Positions 44,714-56,627 of a stretch of DNA of 64,000 bases are shown one piece after another; position 1 is the first letter of the stretch; each line of letters begins with the position of its first letter. This stretch comes from Candidatus Heimdallarchaeota archaeon (GTDB lineage Archaea > Asgardarchaeota > Heimdallarchaeia > Heimdallarchaeales > Heimdallarchaeaceae). The notes beneath the pieces were generated by a model. That model did not search any database and was not told where the DNA came from. It was given only the letters and a program-made list of their open reading frames with translations. The stretch is from contig JAUVXV010000010.1 in the NCBI GenBank assembly GCA_030603365.1, positions 79,925 to 143,924 of the forward strand, read 5' to 3'. Both the position numbers and the translations under genes were made by a program.

Positions 44714-44761
44714 GGTTTGCTTAAATACTAGACTCAGCGATTTCTCGCATAGTCAGCGTCA

Positions 44762-45697
44762 TTAAGTCAGTTCCTTTTCGAACAAAGCTGCACTGGGTTG
44801 ACCATATTTGAAATTCAAAGCATCAAAGTGCTTCTTAAGTTTCAGTCGTCCTTTATATAACCAGACGAAGAAAAGATCAATCTGTTCTTTTTTGCCTATT
44901 TCTTTAACTCTAGCTGCCAACTTATGCAAGTACTTTGTTTCAGTGACATAAGTAAATGGCAGATTAGCAGAAGATGGCTTAATATCATTTCGATAAATTA
45001 GAGTTGTTCCAACAATCTCACCATCTTTTTCGATTACTAAGTGAGCTATAACATTACCAGTTTCATTCTTTAATTCTTTAAGGATCTGCTTTTCTGTTTC
45101 TTCGGAAATCTCATCATATTCTCGAACAAGTGATAACCATTTTTCGAGATCTTTATCTTGGTCAAAGTCTCTGATATCTGCTTCTTCATCGATTTCCTTT
45201 AAATCAACACCATTTAAGATGTATACAAGATTATCTTGATCTTTGATGTGTTTATACCCCCATTCCTGGGTTAACTCATAGTTGTTCCCAGAAATAGCAG
45301 AAACATAGGTTTCAACGACCTGCACTCCCTTATCTTTTAGAGTATCGAGAGCTCTACCCACAAGTAATTCTGTAACCTCCTCATGACCAGGTAAGATAGA
45401 GGGGAAGACGAGACTAGCTCTCTTCCTTCCATCTTCTTTGGGCTCAATGACTTTCGAGGTTAGAAAACCAATCATCTCATTTCCTTTGAAACAATAATGT
45501 CTTGTCTCAGAATCGAAATTTGGTCTTGAGTAGATTTCCTTCAGTCTTTCAACGGGAGTTTGGTGAGCAAACTGCCAAGTTTGTGCTACCTGATAACCTA
45601 CAGTAGCTTGCTCAACCTCGAAACCCTTCTGATAATTCTTGAGGGTAAACTCTTCCATATCTCGACTCGCTCTCAAACATTTATAAGTATTTCTCAT
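44762..45697 (-). CDS. double-domain GNAT acetyltransferase
   Basis: The 311-residue protein has two GNAT-like halves. The N-terminal half contains KGNEMIGFLTSKVIEPKED and GRKRASLVFPSILPGHEEVTE, with VVETYVSAISGNNYEL after it. The second half contains VIAHLVIEKDGEIVGTTLIY, then TYVTETKYLHKLAARVKEIG and an ALNFKYGQP end. The acetyl-CoA loop R/Q-x-x-G-x-G is not obvious, so activity is uncertain. It resembles the protein at 5079-6128 in general layout only. It is transcribed towards the helicase terminator. Confidence 0.65.
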   Translation of the reverse strand: MRNTYKCLRASRDMEEFTLKNYQKGFEVEQATVGYQVAQTWQFAHQTPVERLKEIYSRPNFDSETRHYCFKGNEMIGFLTSKVIEPKEDGRKRASLVFPSILPGHEEVTELLVGRALDTLKDKGVQVVETYVSAISGNNYELTQEWGYKHIKDQDNLVYILNGVDLKEIDEEADIRDFDQDKDLEKWLSLVREYDEISEETEKQILKELKNETGNVIAHLVIEKDGEIVGTTLIYRNDIKPSSANLPFTYVTETKYLHKLAARVKEIGKKEQIDLFFVWLYKGRLKLKKHFDALNFKYGQPSAALFEKELT

Positions 45698-45868
45698 AAC
45701 TTGAGAATGTCTTCCCTTATAAGAGAATAACTGTCTCTAATGTCGAGAACAAAATTAGAAAAACGCATTAAAAATCCGGCAGACGGGAGTTAAATTAAAT
45801 TTGGAGCATTAGAAATGCGCTTGTTTGATAAAAATTGTTTTCGATTAACATTTTAATGGTGGGGTGTG

Positions 45869-45946
45869 GTGGCTCAAGGTCCTCCTGAGGAGATTGTTAA
45901 AGTAAAAGAATCATATATGTGTCGGTTTCTTAAGTCCTGCCTATAG
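45869..45946 (+). CDS. possible 5' remnant of a truncated gene
   Basis: A 25-codon frame starting GTG reads VAQGPPEEIVKVKESYMCRF and LKSCL. It ends 10 bp before the left 35-bp repeat of the beta-helix cassette. The sequence has a natural protein look but no continuation. It may be the beginning of a gene cut off when the cassette inserted, or a chance frame. The rest of 45698-45974 holds the start region of the GNAT gene and an imperfect palindrome (CTCCTGAGGAG at 45882-45892). Confidence 0.2.
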   Translation: MAQGPPEEIVKVKESYMCRFLKSCL

Positions 45947-45956
45947 TTTTTTATTA

Positions 45957-45991
45957 TTTTTGATTCTTTTCGTATTATTTTCGTAATTTTC
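45957..45991. repeat. left 35-bp inverted repeat of the surface-gene cassette
   Basis: These 35 bases are the exact reverse complement of 47614-47648. The match extends outward by a further five bases after one mismatch. The repeat overlaps the last five codons and stop of the beta-helix gene (CDS end at 45975) and continues past it. A duplicate of this length is not expected by chance, even in AT-rich DNA, since it contains several CG steps. Confidence 0.9.
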
Positions 45992-47525
45992 TTTTCAATC
46001 CAATGATAGTTACTACTGTTATGCTGAATAGTGACAATAAAAGTATCTTGAAAGTTGTTGATGAGAATTCAGGTATCATAGGAACCCCTTGGGGATAAGG
46101 ATCTTCATTATTTGCAGATCCATCAATAGGATAAGTAGTTGTACCAGTCCAATCCGTCCACCAGTTTCCCTCTAATGTTATAATATCATAAAAAATATTA
46201 TTCAAACCATTATCATATCCTTGTGAGGATCCACCTAAATTATTATCTGTAAAGTTATTGTGATGAAGGATGTTATTTTGCGACAAATCATTTAAGTAAA
46301 CACCATATTGGGCACAGCCTTCTATTTTATTATAGGTAATAATACATGTATCTGAAGTTTGTAAGTAGATTCCCCACATATTGCTTTCAATACAGGTGTT
46401 GTTTTCTACATTGATGCCTGAACTAGACCACAGATATATTGACATTAATCCACTATAATGTATCGTATTGTTGTAAGCATCACAATTATCAGTAATATGA
46501 AGATGTATTCCTCTCAATCTGCTGTTATTACAGGTGTTGTTTGTTAATGTTGAACCAAAATTTTGTACCACTCCGATACCAACATCATTACCATTACAGT
46601 GATTATTCTCAATGGTGCTATAATCTGAATATTCTAGATGAATACCTCTGTCTGTGTTATTGTTACAGGTGTTATTCATGATTATTGCATCGTCACAAAA
46701 ATAAAGAAAGACACCTGTTGCAGCATTGGATAGATTCTGATTGTAAATAGCAGGTTTTTGGCAATAAATCAAAATTAATTGTCCATAAATTGGATCAGAG
46801 AAGGTTAGGTCATTAGTGTCAGTGAAATAACCTAGAATTTTTCCATTTATCCAGTTATTTACCATGCTAAAGTTACGATAGTTTTCTATACTAACATCAT
46901 ACAACTTAACGCCATCATTGACCAAAACATTGTTTGTTAATGTTGAATTACTAGAATGCCACAGGTTTATACCTATTTCAGAATTATCGCTTATTTTGTT
47001 ATTTTCAAGTATAGCTCCTGGAGAATTGGAGAGATAAATACCATTCACATCACTATTAGTAACTGTTGAATTGAATATACTAACACTAGGAGAATATTTG
47101 ATATACACCCCATCCCAGATGTTTCCATTGAGTGTAGTGTTAACAATGCTGGCTGTTCCTGAAGCAATAGAATCAAACTCAATCCCATATCCTTCCGATT
47201 CTATGTAGCAAAAACTAATGATAAAATGTTTAGATGTACTTTTTACGAGAATACCCCTATTTGCTGTTGTTGTAATATTATAATTTGTAATAAGAAATGG
47301 GTCATTGGAAGATCCTGTACCAGAAAAACCATAGTCTGTAAAATTATCATCTGATATTATTCTTATGGCAACTTGTTCCTCAAAATTGATAATAGGTTCA
47401 AACCGGTTCGTATAATCAGAGCTCAAATAACTTGCATTTGAACTGTTATTCAAAGAAATTGCACTAAAGGACACTAATAACAAGAAGAAAATAATTATTT
47501 TAGTAAAACCAAGACTTTTTGACAT
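45975..47525 (-). CDS. NosD-like parallel beta-helix surface protein in an inverted-repeat cassette
   Basis: The 516-residue protein has a signal peptide (FTKIIIFFLLLVSFSAISL), an N-terminal segment with ISDDNFTDYGFSGTGSSNDP that also introduces the other beta-helix protein here (SAFITYGFPGNGTFSNP at 9974-12052), beta-helix repeats (SVSIFNSTVTNSDVNGIYLS, NTCNNNTDRGIHLEYSDYS, TIHYSGLMSIYLWSSSGIN), the same NNWTD-type end (EGNWWTDWTGTTTYPIDG), and a C-terminal anchor with GLKRKLRK. Carbohydrate binding or processing at the cell surface is likely. Flanking perfect 35-bp inverted repeats could allow inversion. The ATG follows a GGGTGAT-type ribosome site near 47531. Confidence 0.8.
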   Translation of the reverse strand: MSKSLGFTKIIIFFLLLVSFSAISLNNSSNASYLSSDYTNRFEPIINFEEQVAIRIISDDNFTDYGFSGTGSSNDPFLITNYNITTTANRGILVKSTSKHFIISFCYIESEGYGIEFDSIASGTASIVNTTLNGNIWDGVYIKYSPSVSIFNSTVTNSDVNGIYLSNSPGAILENNKISDNSEIGINLWHSSNSTLTNNVLVNDGVKLYDVSIENYRNFSMVNNWINGKILGYFTDTNDLTFSDPIYGQLILIYCQKPAIYNQNLSNAATGVFLYFCDDAIIMNNTCNNNTDRGIHLEYSDYSTIENNHCNGNDVGIGVVQNFGSTLTNNTCNNSRLRGIHLHITDNCDAYNNTIHYSGLMSIYLWSSSGINVENNTCIESNMWGIYLQTSDTCIITYNKIEGCAQYGVYLNDLSQNNILHHNNFTDNNLGGSSQGYDNGLNNIFYDIITLEGNWWTDWTGTTTYPIDGSANNEDPYPQGVPMIPEFSSTTFKILLLSLFSITVVTIIGLKRKLRK

Positions 47526-47613
47526 AAATCACCCTCAGTGAAATGAAGTCAATCTAACTATTTAAACATTATACAAATGAGAGGATTATATTGATTGTAT
47601 TCAATTATACTGG

Positions 47614-47648
47614 GAAAATTACGAAAATAATACGAAAAGAATCAAAAA
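47614..47648. repeat. right 35-bp inverted repeat of the surface-gene cassette
   Basis: Exact reverse complement of 45957-45991. It lies 89 bp upstream of the beta-helix gene start and 24 bp from the 3' end of the GlcD-like gene. The gene and its promoter are therefore both inside the 1622-bp unique part of the cassette. I see no clear target-site duplication outside the repeats. Confidence 0.9.
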
Positions 47649-47671
47649 CAATAAAGGGAAAAAGAGGGAGT

Positions 47672-49300
47672 TTATGCTATTTCAAACATATTTCCTCTGT
47701 TGAACAAAGCGTGAGGATCTAGAACCTTCTTTACTTCTTTCATTTGATTTACGCCTTCTTCCCCATACATAACAATGAGATATTCTGCTTTAATCTTTCC
47801 AATACCATGTTCAGCTGAAACAGAGCCACCAAACTCTACTGCTTTCTTTGCGAATTTCTTATAGAGTTTCTTACCAAGATTCAATTCTTCTATATTTCTT
47901 GGAAGAATATTTACATGGACATGAGAATCACCAATGTGCCCCCACATCACATATTCTAGATTGTGTTCTTTAAGTGTTGAATGGTAAATGTCCATTATTT
48001 CTCTGAAGTGTTCATGTTCAACAGACATATCTGTCCCAAGTTTGTGGATACCTGGATATTCATTCTTTCTTTTTGCAATAATACCATTAACTGTCTCAGG
48101 AACAGCGTGCCTCATAGTTTTGAAATTTTCTCTTTCTACCTCATTAAAAGCTGACCAACAAGAATCAATAGACGAGTTACACTCATTAGCAATATCATCC
48201 AATTTTACTATGATGTCTTCCAGTTTGTCCTCTGTATACGGAATTTCAAAGAAAATAGCTGTTTTTACTTCTGGTGGAATTGTAAGAACATTAGCTAAAG
48301 CTGGATTTGTTTTTGCTTTACCTTTTAATAGTTCAAATGAGTTTTCATCAAAGAATTCTATATATTCCACATCTAGTTCTTTATCAGCTCTTATTTTTTC
48401 TACAAAACTTATAGAGTCTTCTTCAGAGGTGAAGAACATAACGTTTGGTAAGCCATTGGGTTTGGGAATAATCCACAAATCTACTTCTGTGATAAATCCA
48501 AGTAATCCTTCAGAACCAATAAACAAATCTATTAAATCCATATCTGGTTCTGCGTATAACCCTGCAGCATTCTTTGCTTTAGGCATAGTATATGTAGGAA
48601 GTGTAACGTTCAATTCCTTACCTTCTTTCTGTATTTTAAATACACCATTTTCAGCTTTATACTGACCACGGGTTATGTCCAGAACTTCTCCAGTATCAAG
48701 AACAACTTGTAGTTTTCTTACCCAAGGTCTCATCGCACCATATTTGAATGAACGACCCCCTGATGCATTTGCAGCAATAGAACCGCCTACAGCAGCTGTC
48801 ATTTCTGTAGGATCAACTGGAAAGAAATAGCTTTCTGAATCCTGTTTGAATTTTGATACCCAATCTTCATCATCTAGATTATGATCAGAGGTGAATTCCT
48901 TGTCCTTAATAATCTCTTCAAGTTCTTTCAAAGTAATACCTGGTTGCATTCGGATAAAATATTTCTGAGTATCAGAATCGTAACCAAAACCAGTAATCTC
49001 TTTCATTTCATCTGTTGAAACAACGGCACCTCCATAGGGAACTGCACTTCCAACAATTCCTGTTCTACCACCAGAGATAGTAATGGGAGTGTTTTCTTCT
49101 CTCATCTTTTTTATGATTGAAATAACATCTTTTTCATTCTTAGGAAAAAAAAGCCATTCAGCTGATCCACCAGCTATTTTTGATTCATCAACAATGTAAT
49201 CAGGATGTTTAGAAGAAATAACATCCTTACCTTGAATTTTATTAATTTCTTCAAATGGAGATCCTTCCATTTTGAGAGAGCTTATAACGTTTGTTGCCAT
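47672..49300 (-). CDS. FAD-linked oxidase, GlcD/D-lactate dehydrogenase type
   Basis: The 542-residue protein has the PCMH-type FAD domain (SGGRTGIVGSAVPYGGAVVST, TAAVGGSIAANASGGRSFKY, GAMRPWVRKLQVVLDTGEVL) and the C-terminal FAD-oxidase domain with GHIGDSHVHVNILPRN and SAEHGIGKIKAEYL. Relatives oxidise D-lactate, glycolate or 2-hydroxyglutarate and pass electrons to quinones or iron-sulfur partners. No iron-sulfur subunit (GlcF) is adjacent, so the acceptor is unknown. It is divergent from the DUF917 gene, 82 bp apart. Confidence 0.88.
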   Translation of the reverse strand: MATNVISSLKMEGSPFEEINKIQGKDVISSKHPDYIVDESKIAGGSAEWLFFPKNEKDVISIIKKMREENTPITISGGRTGIVGSAVPYGGAVVSTDEMKEITGFGYDSDTQKYFIRMQPGITLKELEEIIKDKEFTSDHNLDDEDWVSKFKQDSESYFFPVDPTEMTAAVGGSIAANASGGRSFKYGAMRPWVRKLQVVLDTGEVLDITRGQYKAENGVFKIQKEGKELNVTLPTYTMPKAKNAAGLYAEPDMDLIDLFIGSEGLLGFITEVDLWIIPKPNGLPNVMFFTSEEDSISFVEKIRADKELDVEYIEFFDENSFELLKGKAKTNPALANVLTIPPEVKTAIFFEIPYTEDKLEDIIVKLDDIANECNSSIDSCWSAFNEVERENFKTMRHAVPETVNGIIAKRKNEYPGIHKLGTDMSVEHEHFREIMDIYHSTLKEHNLEYVMWGHIGDSHVHVNILPRNIEELNLGKKLYKKFAKKAVEFGGSVSAEHGIGKIKAEYLIVMYGEEGVNQMKEVKKVLDPHALFNRGNMFEIA

Positions 49301-49382
49301 TTATGTCACATTCGCACGCATGTGTTTTTGTTGTTTTGAATAGAAAAAGCATAAAAATCTTCACATTATATTAAAATTGAAA

Positions 49383-50492
49383 ATGACTGTTAGAGAATTA
49401 TCCCGAGAAGAAGCCAATGATTTAGTAATAGGAGCAAAAATTCTAGCCTGTGGAGGTGGAGGTAGTGAATCCAATGCATTGGATAATATAGCAAAAATCT
49501 ATGATGCTGGAGAAAGATTTACCATAGCTGACTTATCAGATTTTAATGAAACAGAACATATTTGCATCATTGGTATGGTAGGAGGGGGGATAACAGAAGA
49601 AGATAGAAAACATGTTGAAGGTAGAGAAACTATTCTTAGAGAACCAATGATTACAGCAGTAAAAGAACTTGAAAAATTCCTAGATGTTGAATTCAGTGGT
49701 TTTGTTGCAACAGAATTAGGTCCAAACAATAGTGTTGTACCTATGATGGTTGCTGCTCAAATGGGAAAAATGGCAATTAATGGAGATTGTTGCGGTAGAA
49801 GCAAACCAAAAATTTCTATAAGTACAACAAGAGTTGCAGGTATCCCAATAGCTCCCTTTTCGATTGTTAGTAAGTATGGTGATATTCAGATAGTCAAAAC
49901 TACTGTTGATGACGTAAGAGGAGAGTTGATTGCAAGGAATGCATCTAGACTTTCTGGTGGATCTGTAAGTGTAGCGAGATGTCCAATGAGCATAGAAAAT
50001 GCTAAGGAAGCAGTAATTCCAAACACATATTCGTTAGCAATCAAATTGGGAAGAAATATTAGAAAAGCAAACAATAGAGGAGATGACATTAAAAAGACTT
50101 TTACAAGTTCAGTACCTGATTCAAAGGTTGCTTTTGAAGGAAAGGTTAGACGATTTTCTAGAACTGAATCCGGAGGGTTTACTTCAGGAGAGATCCATGT
50201 AGAATCAACAAAAGGCCAAGAACTTAAGATTTGGTATCAGAATGAATACCTTCTCTCGTGGTTAGATAATCAACAGTTCGTTAGTTGCCCAGATGGATTT
50301 TATATAGTAGATTCAAAATCAGGTTATGGATTAACACCTTGGGAAGAAGATTTTTCTAAAGGAAAAGGAGTAATAATCTTTACACGGAATGCTCCTGAAA
50401 TTTGGACATCTAAGAAAGGATTAGCTATATTTGGTCCTAATGCATTTGATGAGAAATGGGAAGTTTATAGAGAATCAAGTTCATTACTCTAA
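49383..50492 (+). CDS. DUF917 family protein (hydantoinase/thiohydantoin-desulfurase relative)
   Basis: I start at the ATG 49383 rather than TTG 49377. The 369-residue protein matches DUF917: an N-terminal GAKILACGGGGSESNALDNI, the GMVGGGITEEDRKHVEGRE loop, AVKELEKFLDVEFSGFVATE, GPNNSVVPMMVAAQMGKMAI followed by NGDCCGRSKP, and a C-terminal segment ending NAFDEKWEVY. Some family members are S-methyl thiohydantoin desulfurases or partners of hydantoinases; most are uncharacterised. No hydantoinase A/B gene is adjacent, though an MfnF-like ASKHA protein lies at 1961. Its end overlaps the peroxiredoxin gene by 9 bp. Confidence 0.85.
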   Translation: MTVRELSREEANDLVIGAKILACGGGGSESNALDNIAKIYDAGERFTIADLSDFNETEHICIIGMVGGGITEEDRKHVEGRETILREPMITAVKELEKFLDVEFSGFVATELGPNNSVVPMMVAAQMGKMAINGDCCGRSKPKISISTTRVAGIPIAPFSIVSKYGDIQIVKTTVDDVRGELIARNASRLSGGSVSVARCPMSIENAKEAVIPNTYSLAIKLGRNIRKANNRGDDIKKTFTSSVPDSKVAFEGKVRRFSRTESGGFTSGEIHVESTKGQELKIWYQNEYLLSWLDNQQFVSCPDGFYIVDSKSGYGLTPWEEDFSKGKGVIIFTRNAPEIWTSKKGLAIFGPNAFDEKWEVYRESSSLL

Positions 50493-51008
50493 AAATGGCC
50501 AAATTTGTTCTAGAGGAATATGTTCAGCTATTTGTTTGGCATAAAATGCTCTCTTAATTGTCAAATTTTCAATCAAGAAATCTGCAGGAAGAAGTTCCTT
50601 TATGCCCTCTTTTCTTCCTGGTTTGAAACCTGCTTTTAATGCTGTTAACATTGTATAAGATACACCCCCACGAATATAACCAAGCTTGGATGATTCAACA
50701 CCATAGAGTTTGTAAACTTGTCTTCCAGGATCTGGTATTATAGGGAAAGGAGAATCTTGTTTTCCAACATATTCTAATATGCTTTCCTTTGGAGATTGGA
50801 AGAAAGCGATAATATGCAACCCCTTTGAGGTTAAAGAATCATAGTTTTGTATAAGCTGTGCAATCCTTAAGTTACAGAGAGGACATGAAGCGTATCTAAA
50901 AAATGAGAGAAGTAGTTTCTTGTCTTTGTAGTCGCTCATTGAGATTTTATTACCAAAAATATCTTCTACAGTAAAATTAACTGCAGTTGATCCTTCTTCA
51001 ATTCGCAT
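50484..51008 (-). CDS. peroxiredoxin-like AhpC/TSA family protein with CPLC motif
   Basis: The 174-residue protein has a thioredoxin fold: STAVNFTVEDIFGNKISMSD, LLLSFFRYASCPLCNLRIAQL, and the later SPFPIIPDPGRQVYKLYGV. The CPLC motif puts two cysteines where AhpC/TSA enzymes have one, as in the SelL/PRXL2 group. It probably reduces peroxides or acts as a thiol oxidoreductase in the cytoplasm. It is convergent with the DUF917 gene (9-bp overlap) and may be co-transcribed with the beta-galactosidase gene upstream (56-bp gap). Confidence 0.85.
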   Translation of the reverse strand: MRIEEGSTAVNFTVEDIFGNKISMSDYKDKKLLLSFFRYASCPLCNLRIAQLIQNYDSLTSKGLHIIAFFQSPKESILEYVGKQDSPFPIIPDPGRQVYKLYGVESSKLGYIRGGVSYTMLTALKAGFKPGRKEGIKELLPADFLIENLTIKRAFYAKQIAEHIPLEQIWPFLE

Positions 51009-51064
51009 AGAACTAATTACTCCACAAGAAGAATCTCATTAAGAGTAATAAAAGATAGTATTGG

Positions 51065-54187
<3,123 letters not shown>

Positions 54188-54231
54188 TTAAAAAGAGATT
54201 ATCATACAAAACTTTTCTGTTACTTGAATCA

Positions 54232-55896
54232 TTATTTTTTCTCAGAGATTGATTTTGCTGCAATATACCCAAAAGTCATTGAAGGACCTATTGTTCCACC
54301 AGGACCGGGATAGCTTCTGCCCATGACTGAAGCTGATGAATTACCTATTGCATATAAACCTCCTATAATTGTGCCATCCTTCTTCAGAACTTGGGCAAAT
54401 TCATTAGTAACTAGACCTCCTTTTGTTCCTAAATCTCCAGGCACCATTTCCACTGCATAGAATGGAGGGCGCTCAATTGGGGCAAGATTGTGGTTTGGTG
54501 TAACTTTAGGGTCTCCGTAATAATTGTCATAAGCATTCTCACCTCTTCCAAAATCAAGATCTTTTCCAGTTCTAGCAAAGTTATTAAATCGTTCAATAGT
54601 TTCTTCTAGATTCTTTTCATCGACTCTTATTTTATATGAGAGTTCTGAAATTGAATCAGCTTTGTTAATGTATTCATATTCATAGAAGGTTCTTGGAAAT
54701 TTCTGACCTGGAAAAGTAGTTCCAAAGATATATTTATCCTTAAACAACTGATCAAAAATGAAATAGCATGGAACATGTTGGTCGTCATTCTTGTGTTTTT
54801 CAAACATTTCATGAACTACAACCACATAACTTGCGGATTCGTTTGTAAAACGTCTTCCAGATTTATTAACCATTATAGATCCAGGATAACCTCTCTCACC
54901 AACATGGAAGAAAGGTGTGCCATCGGGTTGGATAGAAGAAGGCCCCCACCAAGCATCGTCCATAAGATTAGTGTCAGCTCCAACTTTAATGCCAGCTAAG
55001 ATAGCATCACCAGTATTGTCTCTATGAGCAACAGTCCAATTTATTGTCACAGGAAAAGGGTGATACTTCTTTCTCATTTCAAGATTATGAGCAAATCCTC
55101 CAGCTGCTAGAATTACTCCTTTTTCAGCTTTAATCCTAACCTCTGAACCGTCCTTTTTTAAGATAACACCCCTTATATGTCCTTTATCAACAATTAAATC
55201 AAGTAAGGGAGAATTTAACCAAACAGGGATGTCAAAATCTTTCAAACTCTTACGCAGCCTACCAATTAATCCTTGACCCATAGTCAAAGGTTTTCTTCTG
55301 ATCAGAAGATTCAGAAGAGTTTTCAAACCAACTTTCATAGCTGTGACCTTCCCTCTCCATGTTGAAGTGAGCATCCCTAAATCGTGATATTCAGAAATGG
55401 TAAAAGCTATGTTTAAAGGAATCTCATATGGGGAAGGATTAAGTTGTTTCAAATCTTTCTTTAACTTTCGTCCATTAAATGGTTTAACTTCTAAGGACCT
55501 ACCTTCAGCTAATCCTCCAGGATTATCGGGATGATAGTCGGAATACCATGAGACACTAAGAAATTTTAATCCAGCATTATCTCTTAACCAAACAATCATT
55601 TCCGGAGAATATTTGACATAAGCATCTTTTCTCTGAGATGAAATTTCATCTCCAACTATGCTATCAAGATAAGTGCGAGCTTTTTCAAAGGAATCCTCAA
55701 TACCAGCTTCAACGAGTAGGTGATGATTAGGAACCCATATTCCACCACCAGAAAGAGCTGTTGAACCACCATAATATGCAGACTTCTCAAGAATAAGAAC
55801 ATCTAATCCTGCATGTTTAGCAACAAGTGCTGCAGTCATACCTCCTCCACCAGAACCAACTATGACAACATCTACTTGTTCATCCAATTCATCCAT
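54232..55896 (-). CDS. FAD-dependent dehydrogenase, 3-ketosteroid-dehydrogenase/fumarate-reductase-like
   Basis: The 554-residue protein begins with the FAD-binding VDVVIVGSGGGGMTAALVAK and LILEKSAYYGGSTALSGGGI, continues with VILAAGGFAHNLEMRKKYHP, a substrate-domain FTNESASYVVVVHEMFEKH, and ends with GGLYAIGNSSASVMGRSYPG and PGGTIGPSMTFGYIAA. This last motif, with its Tyr and Gly-Pro-Gly, is typical of KstD and related 3-oxosteroid or flavocytochrome-type enzymes. The real substrate is unknown; steroids are unlikely here. It may be co-transcribed with the beta-galactosidase gene, 44 bp downstream. Confidence 0.85.
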   Translation of the reverse strand: MDELDEQVDVVIVGSGGGGMTAALVAKHAGLDVLILEKSAYYGGSTALSGGGIWVPNHHLLVEAGIEDSFEKARTYLDSIVGDEISSQRKDAYVKYSPEMIVWLRDNAGLKFLSVSWYSDYHPDNPGGLAEGRSLEVKPFNGRKLKKDLKQLNPSPYEIPLNIAFTISEYHDLGMLTSTWRGKVTAMKVGLKTLLNLLIRRKPLTMGQGLIGRLRKSLKDFDIPVWLNSPLLDLIVDKGHIRGVILKKDGSEVRIKAEKGVILAAGGFAHNLEMRKKYHPFPVTINWTVAHRDNTGDAILAGIKVGADTNLMDDAWWGPSSIQPDGTPFFHVGERGYPGSIMVNKSGRRFTNESASYVVVVHEMFEKHKNDDQHVPCYFIFDQLFKDKYIFGTTFPGQKFPRTFYEYEYINKADSISELSYKIRVDEKNLEETIERFNNFARTGKDLDFGRGENAYDNYYGDPKVTPNHNLAPIERPPFYAVEMVPGDLGTKGGLVTNEFAQVLKKDGTIIGGLYAIGNSSASVMGRSYPGPGGTIGPSMTFGYIAAKSISEKK

Positions 55897-56041
55897 ACAC
55901 TAAATGCTTGAATTAGTTTTTTAATTATAGGTTGAAATCCAGTGAGATATTTCCATTTTTATTGAAAAACTATTTATGAGTTTAAATAATAGGCACTTAA
56001 TTTATATAGTAGAATTTACAGAAAGGTAAAACGGTGACAAT

Positions 56042-56569
56042 ATGTCAGTTAACAAAGATGGTTTTATAGCCAATATATTCGACGCATACAAACAAACAAT
56101 CATCATGATTGTTATTCTCATTGCATATCTTATAATTCCAGCTGGAGTAGCTTTTCTAGGTTTTTGGCTAGCACACGGTTTTGATGTGACTGCTTTCAAC
56201 TTACAGCTTCAAGCAATCCTTGCTGATCCAATTAATGCAATTTCTACCCTTCACTGGGGATACTACATTATAGCAGTAGCAGTTTTAATGGCTTTGGTTA
56301 GCTTTGCAGCTGCATTTCTATTTACAGCCTCAAGGAATGATAGAATTGGTAAGCCAGTAGGATTCATTAAAGCATTTATAGGTGCTTGGGGAATACTATT
56401 TTCTTTCGTAATTGTAACTGCAATCTTTGCAGGAGCCTATTATGGATTTACCTATCTAAACATACCATTACTAGATACAATTCTGTTTTGGGTAGCTGTA
56501 GGTATTGGTGGATTATCGATATTCGCTATGGTCTTCAGAGTTATTGATTATTTACTTGAATTGGAGTAA
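56042..56569 (+). CDS. four-helix membrane protein, unknown
   Basis: The 175-residue protein has four hydrophobic helices (IIMIVILIAYLIIPAGVAFL; GYYIIAVAVLMALVSFAAAF; AFIGAWGILFSFVIVTAIFA; LDTILFWVAVGIGGLSIFAM) with short loops. A GGTGAC ribosome site lies just before the ATG. It is divergent from the flavoprotein gene and converges with the RING-protein gene. No family is recognised. Confidence 0.6.
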   Translation: MSVNKDGFIANIFDAYKQTIIMIVILIAYLIIPAGVAFLGFWLAHGFDVTAFNLQLQAILADPINAISTLHWGYYIIAVAVLMALVSFAAAFLFTASRNDRIGKPVGFIKAFIGAWGILFSFVIVTAIFAGAYYGFTYLNIPLLDTILFWVAVGIGGLSIFAMVFRVIDYLLELE

Positions 56570-56627
56570 GATAAATCAAATACTCTCTTTCTTTTTTCTT
56601 TAAAAACAGTTAATTTTTTGATGATAA

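Noticed and set aside
45957..47648. Classical insertion sequence
   Set aside because: The cassette has inverted repeats but no transposase and no visible target-site duplication, so only an invertible or non-autonomous cassette is claimed.
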